Shown here: piece by piece, positions 1-11,266 of the stretch
Layout: the number at the start of each line of letters is the position of its first letter
Position numbering within the stretch: position 1 is the first letter of the stretch
Origin: a virus
DNA length: 28,773 nt
Reading direction: 5' to 3' (one strand)
Virus record (IMG/VR): IMGVR_UViG_3300035670_001010
Location: 1-28,773 of that record
Position numbers and translations under genes: made by a program
Notes under the pieces: model-generated
Database searches by the model: none
What the model was told of the DNA's origin: nothing
What the model saw: only the letters and a program-made list of their open reading frames with translations

Positions 1-1715
1 ACGGCGAAACAATTACAACTGACATTGTAGATTCAAATGGTGTTCTGATACAATTAGAGGCAGACACATTTTCAATTCTTACAAAAATAAATGTAATTGA
101 AGGTGGTGCAAATTATAATGTTGGTGATCCAGTAACCGTTGTTGGCGGTGGAGCCACAACACCTGCAACTGCTGAAGTTGAAACTATTACTGATGGTTTT
201 ACTGATAGATTTATAATCAACTATGGTGGTGCAGGTTTCAAAACTGCATCTATTATCACATCAGACCCAAGTGTCCCTGGCGTAATTACTGGTGCTGTTG
301 ATGCAGTAAATACAAGTCACTATACTGCAAATACTTTTAATGTTCTAGGCATTGACATTATTCAACCCTATGAAAATGTTACCATTGATGCAATAGATTA
401 TGGTTTCCCCGCTGCGCCAACAGAAAATGCAAATACAAGAATTGTCGATGCGCTCACAAACCTATTAGTGACTGATTTAGGTCCAATGACAAATGCCATT
501 GTGCTTTTCTCTAATGTTTCAGTAAATACCACATCATTAGATTCTGAAGGTGCAAAGTATGTTGCTGGCAATACATTCTATGATATTAAAGATTTTCGTT
601 CTATTGGAAGAATAGATGTCTATTCTGGTGGTACTGGTTATGCAATTGGTGATGAAATTATTTTTGGTCCTGACCCTAGTGGTATTGGTGCAGCTGCTGC
701 AGTAAAAACAGTTGATGGTTCTGGCGCAGTATTGACAATTGAAATTCAACCTTCACGAATTACTGGTACTGCAAATGTTCTAAACAATACAGTAGAAATT
801 ATTGGTACTGGTACAGACTTTACAAACGAATTGCAAGTTGGTGATAAAATTGTTATTCGCAGCCAAGAAAGATTTGTCAATGCAGTTACTTCATCAACTA
901 CTGCAAATGTAAATGTGGCATTCTCTTGGACAGATGGAACAACATATGCAAATAACTATAGAATTGGTTCATTTGCCAGAGGTCTTGTAGGTGGAACAAA
1001 CTATACACAAAATGTATTTCCAACAGTTACAGTTTCTACTGATTCTGGTGGTTCTGCCGCAAATATTGCAATCACTTCATTGATGGGTGACGGCGAATCA
1101 TTAGAAGCAATTGCAGACCAGATTGCTGGTGCTATTACATCGATTCGTCTGTTGACTGGTGGTATTGGATATCAATACATTCCAGAAGTCGACCTCACGA
1201 ACTATGGTGATGGCAGAGCTGTTGCAAATGCTACTTTGGGTGGAGTCTATACTACCTTACCAGGTCGTTGGACAACTTCTGATTCTATCATTTCCAACTC
1301 TGAAAGAAAACTGCAAGGTGCAAATTACTATGTTGACTATGCCTATGTGACTTCTTCGTTGACACAATTCGCAAGATACAAACAAGTTCTCAGAGAACTC
1401 ATGCACCCAGCCGGTTTTGTAAATTACGCAGATTTGAATAGACAATCTTCTGCGAATACTTCTGTTACCGTTCAAGATGAAATTTCAAATACGATTTCTG
1501 GTACAGTCGATGTTTCTTCTGGTTCTACCTTTATTCTTGGAACTGGTACAAGATTCGTTCTTGCAAACAATCGAGGCATTCTCACGGTTGGTTCAAATGT
1601 TGCGGTTAATGGTGAAATACGAACAATTGACACAATCATTAGTAACACAAATGTTTCGGTCACTTCTGCATTTACTTACTCTGCAAACGACCAGACACTC
1701 ATTATACTGACATAA
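1..1715 (+). CDS. Baseplate wedge protein, gp7-like (5' truncated by window start)
   Basis: The frame is open from base 3 with no stop until TAA at 1713-1715, so at least 570 residues of a longer protein are visible and the true start lies upstream; the GTG at 468 is internal. The protein is beta-rich and made of repeated modules: GGxGY/GGxNY-type segments (near bases 88, 605, 970 and 1140) and GTGTxF segments (near 795 and 1540). Near the C-terminus the segment NYYVDYAYVTSSL followed by LRELMHPAGF resembles the 'YYQDYSYVI...HPAG' segment I recall from wedge proteins of T4-like phages. It sits directly before gp8, where T4 has gene 7. It would be part of the baseplate wedge. The gp7 name rests on position plus this motif; gp6 or another wedge protein is possible. 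Confidence 0.62.
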   Translation, partial: GETITTDIVDSNGVLIQLEADTFSILTKINVIEGGANYNVGDPVTVVGGGATTPATAEVETITDGFTDRFIINYGGAGFKTASIITSDPSVPGVITGAVDAVNTSHYTANTFNVLGIDIIQPYENVTIDAIDYGFPAAPTENANTRIVDALTNLLVTDLGPMTNAIVLFSNVSVNTTSLDSEGAKYVAGNTFYDIKDFRSIGRIDVYSGGTGYAIGDEIIFGPDPSGIGAAAAVKTVDGSGAVLTIEIQPSRITGTANVLNNTVEIIGTGTDFTNELQVGDKIVIRSQERFVNAVTSSTTANVNVAFSWTDGTTYANNYRIGSFARGLVGGTNYTQNVFPTVTVSTDSGGSAANIAITSLMGDGESLEAIADQIAGAITSIRLLTGGIGYQYIPEVDLTNYGDGRAVANATLGGVYTTLPGRWTTSDSIISNSERKLQGANYYVDYAYVTSSLTQFARYKQVLRELMHPAGFVNYADLNRQSSANTSVTVQDEISNTISGTVDVSSGSTFILGTGTRFVLANNRGILTVGSNVAVNGEIRTIDTIISNTNVSVTSAFTYSANDQTLIILT

Positions 1716-1718
1716 ATA
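1711..1718 (+). promoter_or_regulatory. T4-type late promoter box CATAAATA before gp8
   Basis: CATAAATA matches T4 late consensus TATAAATA at 7 of 8 bases and overlaps the stop codon of the upstream gene. It ends only 6 bases before the gp8 ATG, so a normal late start site would give an almost leaderless mRNA. Because of that spacing it may be fortuitous. Confidence 0.4.
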
Positions 1719-1724
1719 ATACTT

Positions 1725-3341
1725 ATGGCTACATCTATTAATACAAGAAAACTTAGTTATAATTCTGCAAAACTTTGGCGAGATGCGCTTCTAAATGCCT
1801 CGACAAATGCCTGTCCAGTTTTGTATGTGACGATTGGTAACAATGTGCCGTATGCCAATGAGGCATCGCCAGATTCAATTGTTGACACAATCAATACAGA
1901 AAAAGAAGCATGGGACAACATCTTTGCAGGTAAAAGAGCCACAGGCAACGATGTTCAATTGGTTGTTCCTAGAGTTAACTGGACTGCCAACACCAAATAC
2001 AGACAATATGATGATACATCTGACATCATCGACCTTGTTACTGCAAATACAGAATTAAATCTGAAACCGATGTATGTCATTACATCGGCACGAAATGTCT
2101 ACAAATGTCTCTCAAATTCTGCTGGTGCCAACTCAACTGTTGAACCAACAGGTGACTATACAACTTCAAATGGTAACATTGCAACTTCCGATGGTTTCAT
2201 TTGGAAGTATATGTTCAATGTTCAACCGTCAAACAAATTCTTAGACGATTCTTGGATTCCAGCACCAACTTCTACAACTGCACTTGACTACGGTGTGAGT
2301 GATACTGGTGTTGTGATTGGAGAATTGACAACAATCATAATGACTGCCAATGGCACAAATTATCGTGAGGCATCTAATATTCGTGTAGACGGTTTTGTTT
2401 CAGGACAATCTACAATCCGTCTTTCAAATACTGCAAACACTCTTGCAATTTTCAGTATTCCTACTCTTGCAAATCTTTCCAACATGGCCATTTCTGGTAC
2501 TGGAATTGCAACAGATTCTTATATTACAGACATTGCAATTGCGAATGGTTTGATTACTCTTTCATCGGCAACAAATGCGGCCGGTGGAAACGCAAATAAC
2601 ATTACAATTTCTACCCGTGTTTATATTGATGGTGATGGTGTTGGTGCGGTTGCAAATGCTGTTCTTTCAAACACCAGTATTGATGTGACGGCTGCAAATG
2701 CCAATATTGCAAGAGTAAATGTAACAACAATTGGTACTGGATATACCCGTGCCAATGCATTCATTTATGGTTCTGGCACAGGTGCAAATACCCGTGTCAC
2801 CATTGGTCCTAAGTTTGGTCATGCATTCAATCCAGCAGAAGAATTATACTCAAATAGTGTTTTGGTTGTTGTGAGATTTGGTGAATTAGATTCTACTGAG
2901 AATGGACTTATTTCTGTTGATACTTCGTTCAGGCAGATAGGACTTCTTCAGAATCCGTATAAATATGATGCAAATAGTAGAGTTGAGGTTTCAAATGCCA
3001 ACACAGTCATTTCTCAAACGACTGATTTAAGTATTGTGGCAGGAACAGATTATACTCTCAATGAATATGTTTATCAAGGTTCTTCTGCAAACAATTCTTC
3101 TGCATATGGATATCTGTATGCTCAAACATCAAATGAAGCTCGTCTAACAAGAGTGACTGGCACATTTGAGACAGGTTTGCCACTCATTGGAGCATCTTCT
3201 GGTGTTTCTAGAACCGTTACCGGCATTGCAAATCCAGAGTTGAAACCATACTCTGGAGACATGTTATACATAGAGAATGCAGTTAAAACTGACCGTGCTG
3301 ATGGTCAGGCAGAAAATATTAAACTGACAGTAAGTTTTTAA
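1725..3341 (+). CDS. gp8: Baseplate wedge subunit gp8
   Basis: This is a 538-residue homologue of T4 gp8, which forms part of the baseplate wedge; T4 gp8 is about 334 residues. Shared landmarks are an N-terminal VTIGNNVPYANEASPDS segment with a following WD, VVPRVNW at 80-86, a DGFIWKYMFNV segment at 156-166 (T4: DGYVWEYLFEI), FRQIGLLQNP at 402-411 (T4: FRQISIITNP), and the C-terminal GDMLYIEN plus NIKLTVSF (T4: GEMIYMEN, NILFTF). The extra length lies between these landmarks, roughly residues 195-365 and 420-505. It contains GTNY/GTGY beta modules like those in the neighbouring wedge gene. There is no clear Shine-Dalgarno sequence before the ATG, which lies 9 bases after the previous stop, so re-initiation or leaderless translation is possible. 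Confidence 0.88.
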   Translation: MATSINTRKLSYNSAKLWRDALLNASTNACPVLYVTIGNNVPYANEASPDSIVDTINTEKEAWDNIFAGKRATGNDVQLVVPRVNWTANTKYRQYDDTSDIIDLVTANTELNLKPMYVITSARNVYKCLSNSAGANSTVEPTGDYTTSNGNIATSDGFIWKYMFNVQPSNKFLDDSWIPAPTSTTALDYGVSDTGVVIGELTTIIMTANGTNYREASNIRVDGFVSGQSTIRLSNTANTLAIFSIPTLANLSNMAISGTGIATDSYITDIAIANGLITLSSATNAAGGNANNITISTRVYIDGDGVGAVANAVLSNTSIDVTAANANIARVNVTTIGTGYTRANAFIYGSGTGANTRVTIGPKFGHAFNPAEELYSNSVLVVVRFGELDSTENGLISVDTSFRQIGLLQNPYKYDANSRVEVSNANTVISQTTDLSIVAGTDYTLNEYVYQGSSANNSSAYGYLYAQTSNEARLTRVTGTFETGLPLIGASSGVSRTVTGIANPELKPYSGDMLYIENAVKTDRADGQAENIKLTVSF

Positions 3342-3351
3342 GGCTGAATAA

Positions 3352-6300
3352 ATGGCACTTGATACAAATTTTAATGTAAATCCATACTATGACGACTATG
3401 ATGCGGATAAAAAATTCCTCCGCATGCTTTTCAAACCAGGTTTTGCTGTTCAGGCTCGTGAGTTAACACAACTCCAAACAATTCTTCAAAAGCAAGTTGA
3501 GCGTTTTGGTGACCATATTTTCAAAGATGGTTCTGTTGTCACTGGTGGTGAAACAGTTTATCAAAATACAACTTTCATTAATGTGTCTTCTTCTTATGCT
3601 GGCACGGCAGTAAACATCAATAGCTTTGTTGGTCAGACAATTGTTGACAACATTCAAAATCCTACCAAGAAGGCACAAGTTCTTAAAGTATATGATGAAG
3701 ATGCTGGTACGGGTGAACCAAAAACTCTTATCGTTTCACCACTCTTTGGTACATTTACTGGTAGTGAAACAATTCTTACATTTAGTTCTGCGCCAGTTTT
3801 TGCCAACACAACATCTGTTGGCACAAATCAAGTATTCTCAGTAAACGATGGCGTTTATTATTACGATGGTTTCTTTGTTGATGTTGATGCACAAACTGTT
3901 GCAATTTCAAAGTATAGTTTGACAGGAAACGCAAGAATTGGTTTTGAAATTACAGAATCAATCGTTACTTCAGCAACAGATACATCACTTTTAGACCCAG
4001 CACAAAATGCTTCTAACTATCAGGCACCTGGTGCTGACCGATATAAAGTGCAGATGATTCTTACGAATCGTTCATTAGATTCGACTGACGATACACAATT
4101 CATCGAACTTGCTCGTTTTGAAAATGGTAATTTATTAAAATTTGTTCAGTATCCCCTCTATTCAGTTTTAGAAGATACTCTTGCTCGTAGAACATATGAT
4201 GAATCTGGCAACTATACTGTTCGCCCATTCAAAATTGCTTTAGAGACAGACGCATCTAATACTGCAAACTTAGATGTCATTCTTTCGCCTGGTAAAGCCT
4301 ATGTTTATGGCTATGAGTTTGAGACAATTTCTCCAACAACATTGACTTTTGAAAAACCAAGAGAAACTGATAGTGCTGTAAATAGAAGATTGACTGCTGA
4401 TTATGGTTACTATGTTTTTGCAAATACGCCGCATGGTTCTTTTCCAATCAACAGTTTACAGACAGTAGATTTGCATTGCGTTGCAAATGCATCTATCAAT
4501 ACAACATCTTCTGGCACAGTTTCAAATACAAAAATTGGTACTGCAAGAGTCAAATCAATTTCATACGATTCTGCGGCCGATTCTGCCAACTCTGCATCTT
4601 ACGAATATAAACTTTTTCTGTTTGATGTAAATGTTGGTTCAATCAATGGTGGAAATACAAACGCAAGTATTTCTGCTGCAAACACATCATATGTTCAACT
4701 TGCAAATACACTTGATGGAGTAAATCTTTATTCGACAGTTGACAATGCTTATCGTGGCGCCAAACTTCGCATCTCTGCTGGTCCAGGTGTTGGTGAATTG
4801 CCAAGAACAATTACAAATTATAACGGAACAACTCAGACTGTTCAAATTGAAGAGCCGTTTACTGCCAATGTGAACCAAGGCACATCTACTTGGGCAATTG
4901 ACTTTGAATTCAATGACGCAAAAGCTGTCATCGTTTCAACTGGCACATCAATCACTTCCGCAATGAATATTGATGAGAGGTCTAAAGATGCGGCTTCTAC
5001 ATTTGATGACACATTTATTACTGATACAAGCACAGAAGTTTTGGTATTTCCATTAGGCGACCAATTTATTGCTAACGGTTCTATTTCCGACATTTCATAT
5101 TCTTATCGTAGACTTTATGAGTCGCAGGCATTTTCTGCTTCACAATCACCAGCACTTACTGTTGGAACTGGTGAATCTATTGCCTCTGCAACATCATCAT
5201 CTGCTCGTGCTGAAAATTATCAAATTGTTGTTACATCACAAGGTACAGGTGCATATGCTGTAGGACAAACTGTTCCGGCAACTGCAATTACAAGTGTTGA
5301 TACCGTTGCTCGTAAGATTACAATTACAAATGCAAACAACATGACAGCTAACATCATTGCAACAATCGATGTGAGCAATCCAACACAAAAAAATAAAACA
5401 TATGTCGTAGGTAATACCACAGTTCAAACTTCTGGTGGTGTTAATTTATTTGGTAACGGTGCAATTACTTTGTATGGTTCGCAAGGACAAATTCAAATTG
5501 CAGCCAATACGGTTGTAAAAACACCAGATACTCCACAGTCTCTTTATACATCCGATGTTGTAAATCTGATTTCTGTTTTAGATTTCAATGGCAATCCAAT
5601 TACTGCTGCTGAGACAGGTGCAATTAATGTCACATCTCGGTATGCTCTTGTAAATGGTCAAAAAGATTCTTACTATGACCATGCATACATCACATTGTTA
5701 CCTGGAGTTGCTGCGCCAGTAGGACCCCTTGTTGTCAAATTCAATCAGTTTGTTTCTTCTGGTCCTGGTTTCTTCACCGTAGATTCTTATACTGGTGGTG
5801 GTTATGCATACGAAAATATTCCAGCATACAATTCGCCAAACGGAACAAAATATGAATTGCGTGATTCGTTGGACTTTAGGCCAGTTCGTGCAAATGCTAC
5901 TGTCGCAACTGCTAGTTCAATTGTTTTTGATGTAGATTCTACAACAACCGGTCCTAAAGTACCAGAAAATGGTTCAGACATTATCCTCGATTTTGAATAT
6001 TATTTGGCAAGAAATGATAAAGTTGTTCTGAATAAAAATAGAACTTTTGAAATCGTAAAAGGAAATTCATCTTTACTGCCTGTTGATCCAAAAGATAAAG
6101 ACAACGCAATGACTCTTTATATTTTGCGGCATCCACCTTATGTTCTAGATTCATCAAATACACAAGTTCAGTATGTCAACAATAAACGATATACAATGAG
6201 AGATATCGGTCAGATTGAAAGGAGAGTAGAAAACTTAGAATATTATACCTCTCTTTCTCTGTTAGAACAAGAAACACTCAGCAAACAAGATTTAACAATT

Positions 6301-9300
6301 CTTGATTCTTCCAATTTAGCAAGATTTAAGAATGGTATTATTGTTGATTCTTTTAGAGGTCACTCGATTGCAGATGTCTCTAAAAATGAATACCGTGCTG
6401 CTATTGATCCAAATGAAAGAGAAATGAGGCCAACTTTTAATATTTCGGCTCATTCAATGACATTCGATTCTGCAAATTCTTCTGGTTATACACAGAACGG
6501 TGCATTTATCACAATTTCTACAAATGTCATACCTTTCATTACACAAAATCTTGCTTCCAAAGTAGTGAATGTTAATCCGTTTAATTTAGTCAACTATCTT
6601 GGTAAAATTGAATTAAATCCAAAATCTGATATTTGGATAGACACCAACCGTAATCCAGATGTTCTTGTTAATTTAGAAGGTGATAAAGATGCTTGGGATT
6701 TAATACTTGGTGACCGTCAACCTTGGAACTATGAGTGGGGTGATTGGCAAACATACAATGTTGGTACAACCGTTGAGGAAGCTAGGTTTAGAGGTTGGCT
6801 TCGTCTTAACAATGGCAGACGAGAAGATGTTTTTGAAAATGACCGGATCATAACAACAGAAGAACAAACAAGAACAGGTGTTGCAACGACCGTTGTTCCA
6901 GAAACAATCACACAGACTCTTGGTGACCGTGTTGTAGACATCTCAATCATACCATACATGAGAAGTGTTGGTGTGTTGTTTACGGCATCTGATTTCAAAC
7001 CGTTAACAACTTTGTTCCCATTCTTTGATTCTACACTGGTCGAAACATATACGGCTCGTGCAAATAAATTTAGATTGGTAAATAACAATCTTCGTTATCA
7101 GACAACAACTGGTAACTATGAAACTGTAAGTGTTATCAATAATGCGACAAGTACCACAAACGGTACTGCCGTCATTGTTAAGACATCGAACACAGAGGCG
7201 TTTGTTGTAAATATTGACCCATCAACTTCGTTCAATATTGCAAATGCCAATCTTGTTGGTGCTTCTTCTGGCACTTCTGTTCGCATCGATAGTTACGACC
7301 ATTATTCTGGTAATGCCAGTGCGGCAACAGTAAGTTCTATTACACTTAGAATCGACGCCTCTGGTTCCAGTAATGAAACTTTCTATGCCAATACCGCAAA
7401 CAGCAATACAATCTTTATTGTTTCTGGTACTGGTGCTGGCCAAGAACGAACAATGAATTCTTATAACTCTGTTACAAGAACAGCAAATATAACTTCAAAT
7501 TGGACTACAACTCCAGATACGACTTCGATTTACTCTATTGGTCGACCAACAACTACACAGGCTGGTGATGTTGCTGGTGTGTTTACAATTCCTACATCTA
7601 CATTCCGTATTGGTGAAAAACGATTTAGGTTGATTGACAATAATGTAAATGATGTTGGTGCATCTTCTACCAATGGTGATGCTTCTTTCTTTGCACAAGG
7701 TATTTTACAAACAGTTGAAGAAACAATTGTATCCGCAACAGTACCAACAATTCAACGAGTTGCTGTTCAAGAAGAAAGAGTTGTAACAACTGTAACTCTT
7801 GGTCAAAGAAGACATATTGGTTGGGTTGATCCACTCGCACAAACATTCTTAATTGCACCTGATGCTTATCCAAACGGATTGTTTGTCAATCGTGTAAGAT
7901 TCTGCTTCAAAACAAAAGACGATGTTGTACCAGTTACATTGCAAATTCGTCCTGTTGTCAATGGTTATCCGTCATATGCAGTAATCTATCCTTTTGCAAC
8001 AGTTACAATGACACCAGATAAAGTCAATATAACAGATGCACCAGATTTAGATGATCCAAACAAATATACTGACTTTGTTTTTGATACACCAATTTACATG
8101 CAACCTGGCGAACATTCATTTGTTCTTTTGGCAAACTCCAACAAATATGAAGTGTTTGTTGCAGAAGTTGGTGCATTAGATATTGTTACTGGTCGTCAAA
8201 TTTCTACACAACCATATCAAGGCTCTCTGTTCTTATCGCAGAATGGTTCTACATGGGAACCAGACCAACAATCTGATATGACATTTAGATTGTTTAGAAA
8301 TCAGTTCTCATTGACACCAGCAACCACACAATTCAAATTAAATGCTCCAGTTGCAAATACACCTACAGATTTAATCAATTTCAATATTGGCGATATGGTA
8401 ATTGCTGATACTTCACTGGTGTATAGATTTAATTCTATCATAGATTCCACTGGTTCTTCAACTGGTTTTGTACCATTTACGCCGTTGGAAGATTATGACA
8501 TGAACGACGGATTTGGTCGTAGAGTTCTTGTTGCCAATTCAAATAGTTCGTTTACTGTTCAGGCTACAATGGCAACAGATGACCCGGCTGTTTCACCAGT
8601 TATTGATACGACAAGATTTGGTTTTGTTGCGGTTGAAAACATCATCAATAATCTTCCATTGCAAAATACAGGAATTATTCTTACAAGTGGTGGTAGTGGT
8701 TATGCTAATTCATCAGATGTAACAGTTACAATTTCTGGTGAAAATGGTTCTGGCGCAACTGCAACTGCAAATGTGAACGGCTCTGGTATCATTGATGCTG
8801 TTACACTTACAAATGGTGGTTCTGGTTATACAACATCACCAACATTTACAATTACCCCAGGCTCTGGTGGTGGTTCTGGTGCAGTTGTGACTTACAATGG
8901 TGAAGATAAAAAATCTGGTGGCAACTCACAAGTTCGTTACATTACTCGCCGTGTTACACTTGCAGATGGATTTGATTCTGGTGACTTACGAGTTTATATT
9001 ACTGCTTATAAACCAACAGGCAGTAATATTCATGTTTACTACAAGTTGTTGTCTACATCTGATACTGATGACTTTGATGATAAAGAGTATCAGTTAATGA
9101 CACAGTTAGATAACAATAATTTTGTTTCGTTGAATGCAAATGACTATCGTGAATTGACTTTTGCACCAGGTATAAATGCAACTGCTAATAATCAAGTTTC
9201 ATACACTTCTGGCACGACATCTTATCGTAACTTTAGAACCTTTGCAATTAAGATAGTTTTGGCTGGCACTTCCACCGTTGATGTGCCAAAAGTGCAAGAT

Positions 9301-9336
9301 TTCCGTGCCATCGCTCTACCTGAGGGAACAGTATGA
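3352..9336 (+). CDS. Giant virion structural protein with DUF4815-type N-terminus (baseplate/fibre-attachment region)
   Basis: This 1994-residue protein has the N-terminus [20 protein letters not shown] followed by an [26 protein letters not shown] region. That is the hallmark of DUF4815 proteins found in marine T4-like phages and usually annotated as virion structural. Around residues 945-985 the segment [20 protein letters not shown] is a likely coiled coil. A conserved domain begins at [17 protein letters not shown] (about 1483) and runs through [20 protein letters not shown] and [20 protein letters not shown]. Two GGSGY modules lie near 1779 and 1821, followed by a C-terminal beta domain. 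It occupies the place of T4 genes 9-12, so it probably forms the baseplate periphery that carries fibres; that role is inferred. A plain SD-like AAGG precedes the ATG, and its stop overlaps the next start. Confidence 0.85.
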   Translation: MALDTNFNVNPYYDDYDADKKFLRMLFKPGFAVQARELTQLQTILQKQVERFGDHIFKDGSVVTGGETVYQNTTFINVSSSYAGTAVNINSFVGQTIVDNIQNPTKKAQVLKVYDEDAGTGEPKTLIVSPLFGTFTGSETILTFSSAPVFANTTSVGTNQVFSVNDGVYYYDGFFVDVDAQTVAISKYSLTGNARIGFEITESIVTSATDTSLLDPAQNASNYQAPGADRYKVQMILTNRSLDSTDDTQFIELARFENGNLLKFVQYPLYSVLEDTLARRTYDESGNYTVRPFKIALETDASNTANLDVILSPGKAYVYGYEFETISPTTLTFEKPRETDSAVNRRLTADYGYYVFANTPHGSFPINSLQTVDLHCVANASINTTSSGTVSNTKIGTARVKSISYDSAADSANSASYEYKLFLFDVNVGSINGGNTNASISAANTSYVQLANTLDGVNLYSTVDNAYRGAKLRISAGPGVGELPRTITNYNGTTQTVQIEEPFTANVNQGTSTWAIDFEFNDAKAVIVSTGTSITSAMNIDERSKDAASTFDDTFITDTSTEVLVFPLGDQFIANGSISDISYSYRRLYESQAFSASQSPALTVGTGESIASATSSSARAENYQIVVTSQGTGAYAVGQTVPATAITSVDTVARKITITNANNMTANIIATIDVSNPTQKNKTYVVGNTTVQTSGGVNLFGNGAITLYGSQGQIQIAANTVVKTPDTPQSLYTSDVVNLISVLDFNGNPITAAETGAINVTSRYALVNGQKDSYYDHAYITLLPGVAAPVGPLVVKFNQFVSSGPGFFTVDSYTGGGYAYENIPAYNSPNGTKYELRDSLDFRPVRANATVATASSIVFDVDSTTTGPKVPENGSDIILDFEYYLARNDKVVLNKNRTFEIVKGNSSLLPVDPKDKDNAMTLYILRHPPYVLDSSNTQVQYVNNKRYTMRDIGQIERRVENLEYYTSLSLLEQETLSKQDLTILDSSNLARFKNGIIVDSFRGHSIADVSKNEYRAAIDPNEREMRPTFNISAHSMTFDSANSSGYTQNGAFITISTNVIPFITQNLASKVVNVNPFNLVNYLGKIELNPKSDIWIDTNRNPDVLVNLEGDKDAWDLILGDRQPWNYEWGDWQTYNVGTTVEEARFRGWLRLNNGRREDVFENDRIITTEEQTRTGVATTVVPETITQTLGDRVVDISIIPYMRSVGVLFTASDFKPLTTLFPFFDSTLVETYTARANKFRLVNNNLRYQTTTGNYETVSVINNATSTTNGTAVIVKTSNTEAFVVNIDPSTSFNIANANLVGASSGTSVRIDSYDHYSGNASAATVSSITLRIDASGSSNETFYANTANSNTIFIVSGTGAGQERTMNSYNSVTRTANITSNWTTTPDTTSIYSIGRPTTTQAGDVAGVFTIPTSTFRIGEKRFRLIDNNVNDVGASSTNGDASFFAQGILQTVEETIVSATVPTIQRVAVQEERVVTTVTLGQRRHIGWVDPLAQTFLIAPDAYPNGLFVNRVRFCFKTKDDVVPVTLQIRPVVNGYPSYAVIYPFATVTMTPDKVNITDAPDLDDPNKYTDFVFDTPIYMQPGEHSFVLLANSNKYEVFVAEVGALDIVTGRQISTQPYQGSLFLSQNGSTWEPDQQSDMTFRLFRNQFSLTPATTQFKLNAPVANTPTDLINFNIGDMVIADTSLVYRFNSIIDSTGSSTGFVPFTPLEDYDMNDGFGRRVLVANSNSSFTVQATMATDDPAVSPVIDTTRFGFVAVENIINNLPLQNTGIILTSGGSGYANSSDVTVTISGENGSGATATANVNGSGIIDAVTLTNGGSGYTTSPTFTITPGSGGGSGAVVTYNGEDKKSGGNSQVRYITRRVTLADGFDSGDLRVYITAYKPTGSNIHVYYKLLSTSDTDDFDDKEYQLMTQLDNNNFVSLNANDYRELTFAPGINATANNQVSYTSGTTSYRNFRTFAIKIVLAGTSTVDVPKVQDFRAIALPEGTV

Positions 9337-9563
9337 GTATCGTAGCAATTAAAGACCATCAAAAACTGGTTCGGGATACTAGTTCTAAAGCAGTTCTAAA
9401 TACAGACAAGGCTGGTCTACAAGAATATTATGCAAAACGAGAAGTTCTGAAAAAAGAACAACAAGAAAAAATAGAAACAAAAGAACGCTTAGCCAAGATA
9501 GAATCAGAGATGCAAGACATTAAGAATTTACTTATTGAAATTGCCGCACTTCGGAAGTCATAA
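9333..9563 (+). CDS. Small coiled-coil protein, unknown function
   Basis: This is a 76-residue highly charged protein. Residues 30-75 are dominated by K, E and Q with a regular hydrophobic spacing ([20 protein letters not shown]), which predicts one long coiled-coil helix. Its ATG overlaps the stop of the giant baseplate gene (ATGA, 9333-9336), and its own stop overlaps the next start (TAATG), so it is translationally coupled on both sides. Similar short coiled-coil genes sit after the DUF4815 gene in related phages. It could be an oligomerisation factor or chaperone for the adjacent fibre proteins; nothing in the sequence proves that. Confidence 0.75.
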   Translation: MSIVAIKDHQKLVRDTSSKAVLNTDKAGLQEYYAKREVLKKEQQEKIETKERLAKIESEMQDIKNLLIEIAALRKS

Positions 9564-10153
9564 TGGCAAACACAATTAATAATTTAACCACTTCTAATAC
9601 CTTTTTACAATGGTTGACTGCATCTCAATCAGTCATTTCTTCTTTGAATTCTCTGAGAGAAGGTGGCGTATCTAACACTTATGTTGTAAACACCAGTATT
9701 GAAATTGCTGGCGATTTACTTGTAACTGGTAATCTTACACTCGATTCAATTGGCTTCAATGACTTAAATGTTGCTGGCAATACTGTAATCAATGGCACTC
9801 TGACTGTTGGCGGAAACACATCGCTTGATAATGCCTATGTAACATATGGTAACTTTGAAACATCCAATGTCACAATTATGGTTGGTGATGCAAATACCGC
9901 CGTCTATGCAAACATTACGGCAGTTTCAGGATTTGCTTCTGCGGCAGGTTCGTATGCCAACTCTGCGTTCATTCATGCTAACTCTGCATATGAATCACAA
10001 AATACAACTGGTGTTTATGCAAATTCTTCGTATGACCATGCAAATAGTGGTTTTGAAACTGCCAATAGTGCAAGTATCTACGCAAATGGGGCTTTTGTTG
10101 CGGCGAATACAGCGGCCGCAGATTCTTTAGCATTTGCTATTGCATTAGGATAA
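9563..10153 (+). CDS. Fibre-like structural protein with heptad ANSAF repeats and IALG C-terminus
   Basis: This 196-residue protein has three parts. The N-terminal helix-rich segment (NNLTTSNTFLQWLTASQSVI, residues 6-25) resembles N-termini of marine-phage virion proteins. Residues 46-115 hold beta-helix-like repeats (GDLLVTGNLTL, GNTVINGTLTVGGNTSL). Residues 125-185 hold 7-residue repeats of the type xFxxANS. The last residues are SLAFAIALG, closely matching SLALSIALG-like ends (here LALSIALG) of the protein at 17142-17546. Heptads with small residues at the core positions suggest a trimeric coiled coil, as in fibres. It is coupled by a TAATG overlap to the preceding gene. A short tail or collar fibre component is the best guess. 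Confidence 0.72.
   Translation: MANTINNLTTSNTFLQWLTASQSVISSLNSLREGGVSNTYVVNTSIEIAGDLLVTGNLTLDSIGFNDLNVAGNTVINGTLTVGGNTSLDNAYVTYGNFETSNVTIMVGDANTAVYANITAVSGFASAAGSYANSAFIHANSAYESQNTTGVYANSSYDHANSGFETANSASIYANGAFVAANTAAADSLAFAIALG
9935..10117 (+). repeat. Heptad (7-codon) ANSAF repeat block
   Basis: The DNA encodes about eight tandem 7-residue units such as AGSYANS, AFIHANS, SYDHANS and GFETANS. A 17-base run TATGCCAACTCTGCGTT (9953-9969) recurs exactly at 15597-15613 in the large fibre gene, so the two genes share sequence that could recombine. Confidence 0.7.
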
Positions 10154-10161
10154 TATAAATA
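10154..10161 (+). promoter_or_regulatory. T4-type late promoter TATAAATA
   Basis: This is an exact match to the T4 late promoter consensus TATAAATA, located right after the stop of the preceding gene. It is 22 bases upstream of the ATG at 10184, which leaves room for a short leader holding the ribosome-binding site AAGGA (10170-10174). It is the best-formed late promoter in the window. Confidence 0.72.
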
Positions 10162-10183
10162 GAGTATCTAAGGAAAATATTAA

Positions 10184-10510
10184 ATGGCTAATACATTTAG
10201 AAGTAATGTTGCAATCAATGTAGAGACAACAGGAAACACAGTATACACTTGTCCTGGTGCCACTCAGACTACACTCATTGGATTGACCATTGCGAACAAA
10301 TCAAACGGTACTGTAACGGCTAATGCGTTTCTGCGTAGGTCTTCAGTAGATTATGCAATCATCGCAAATGCACCAATTTTAACTGGTTCAACTCTTGTGC
10401 CGATTGGCGGAGACCAAAAAGTTGTATTACAGGCAGCTGACGAATTAAAAGTTACAGTTTCTTCAAACAATGCAGTCGATGTGATTGCTTCACTTTTAGA
10501 GATTGCATAG
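10184..10510 (+). CDS. Small beta-rich virion-associated protein, unknown function
   Basis: This 108-residue protein alternates short hydrophobic and polar stretches typical of a beta sandwich (TVYTCPGATQTTLIGLTIAN, residues 19-38; STLVPIGGDQKVVLQAADELKV). It has no signal peptide, membrane segment or catalytic motif that I can see. Its layout (a pro- or cys-rich VYxxP segment, then TTLIGLTIAN, then a late beta hairpin) resembles the 112-residue protein at 11267-11605, and both flank the duplicated-domain fibre protein at 10514. Such small proteins next to fibre genes are often fibre-tip or decoration proteins. It follows an exact late promoter and a good ribosome-binding site. Confidence 0.72.
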   Translation: MANTFRSNVAINVETTGNTVYTCPGATQTTLIGLTIANKSNGTVTANAFLRRSSVDYAIIANAPILTGSTLVPIGGDQKVVLQAADELKVTVSSNNAVDVIASLLEIA

Positions 10511-10513
10511 TAA

Positions 10514-11260
10514 ATGTCATACATTGGTATAGTCGCACCATCATACGACCCAACAAGAGCACCAGTACCTCAGTTAGATGCTGAGCGTTTTAGTGGTGAC
10601 TCTGCAAATACTGCCTTTACACTTACACGAAAAGTTGTAAGCCCAACAGACATTGATGTAATTGTTGAAAATGTTCGTCAAGAACCAACAGTTGCATACA
10701 CAGTCGATGGTTACACTCTGACATTTTCAGAGGCACCACCAACAGGCACAAATAACATCTATGTAATCTATCGTGGTTCTGGTACATTCACTTATGCGTT
10801 TGTTCCAGATGGTTCGATTACATACGAAAAACTCGCACAAAACATTCGGCAATTTACAGTAGACCAATATACCGCAAATGGTTCTGGTCAGACATTTGTT
10901 CTTTCTGAGACACCTGCATCAGCAAATACACTGGTTGTTTCTGTTGATGGTGTTCTGCAAGTTGCACCAGAGAACTATTCAGTATCAGGTACGACACTTA
11001 CATTCACAGAGGCACCTGATGCATCTTCAAATGTTGTCGTTAAACATCTAGGATTTAGAACAACAGCTACAGTTACAGCTGTTCCTGCTGATTCCATTTC
11101 AGACATAGAACTTACAGATACGGCAGTCACACCAGGAACATATGGCGGTGAAGAACAAATACCAGTTATTGTAGTTAACCAACAAGGTCGTCTTACTTCT
11201 GCTGCAAATGTATCAGTATCAGCCCCATTACCAAATATCTTAATGTTATCAGGAATGTAA
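10514..11260 (+). CDS. Tail fibre protein with two tandem copies of a beta module
   Basis: The 248-residue protein contains an internal duplication. Residues 27-88 (FSGDSANTAFTLTRKVVSP ... YTLTFSEAPP ... NIYVIYRG) and 118-180 (YTANGSGQTFVLSETPASAN ... TLTFTEAPDASSNVVVKHLG) align along their length, each ending in a 'TLTFxEAP...N.Y/VV..G' strand pair. After them, TPGTYGGEEQIPVIVVNQQG (206-225) is a common phage fibre motif and is related to GADYGTASAVPAFRVEANGR in the fibre at 15207. It starts 4 bases after the preceding stop and has no strong Shine-Dalgarno sequence, so coupling is likely. Fibre identity is well supported; receptor and exact position on the virion are unknown. Confidence 0.78.
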   Translation: MSYIGIVAPSYDPTRAPVPQLDAERFSGDSANTAFTLTRKVVSPTDIDVIVENVRQEPTVAYTVDGYTLTFSEAPPTGTNNIYVIYRGSGTFTYAFVPDGSITYEKLAQNIRQFTVDQYTANGSGQTFVLSETPASANTLVVSVDGVLQVAPENYSVSGTTLTFTEAPDASSNVVVKHLGFRTTATVTAVPADSISDIELTDTAVTPGTYGGEEQIPVIVVNQQGRLTSAANVSVSAPLPNILMLSGM

Positions 11261-11266
11261 AAGAAA

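Noticed and set aside
468-470. GTG at 468 as start of the first gene
   Set aside because: The same frame is open without a stop back to base 3 and encodes the same kind of beta repeats, so the GTG is internal.
6729-7088. 119-codon minus-strand frame within the giant baseplate gene
   Set aside because: Entirely inside a well-supported coding region, with no promoter or ribosome-binding site.
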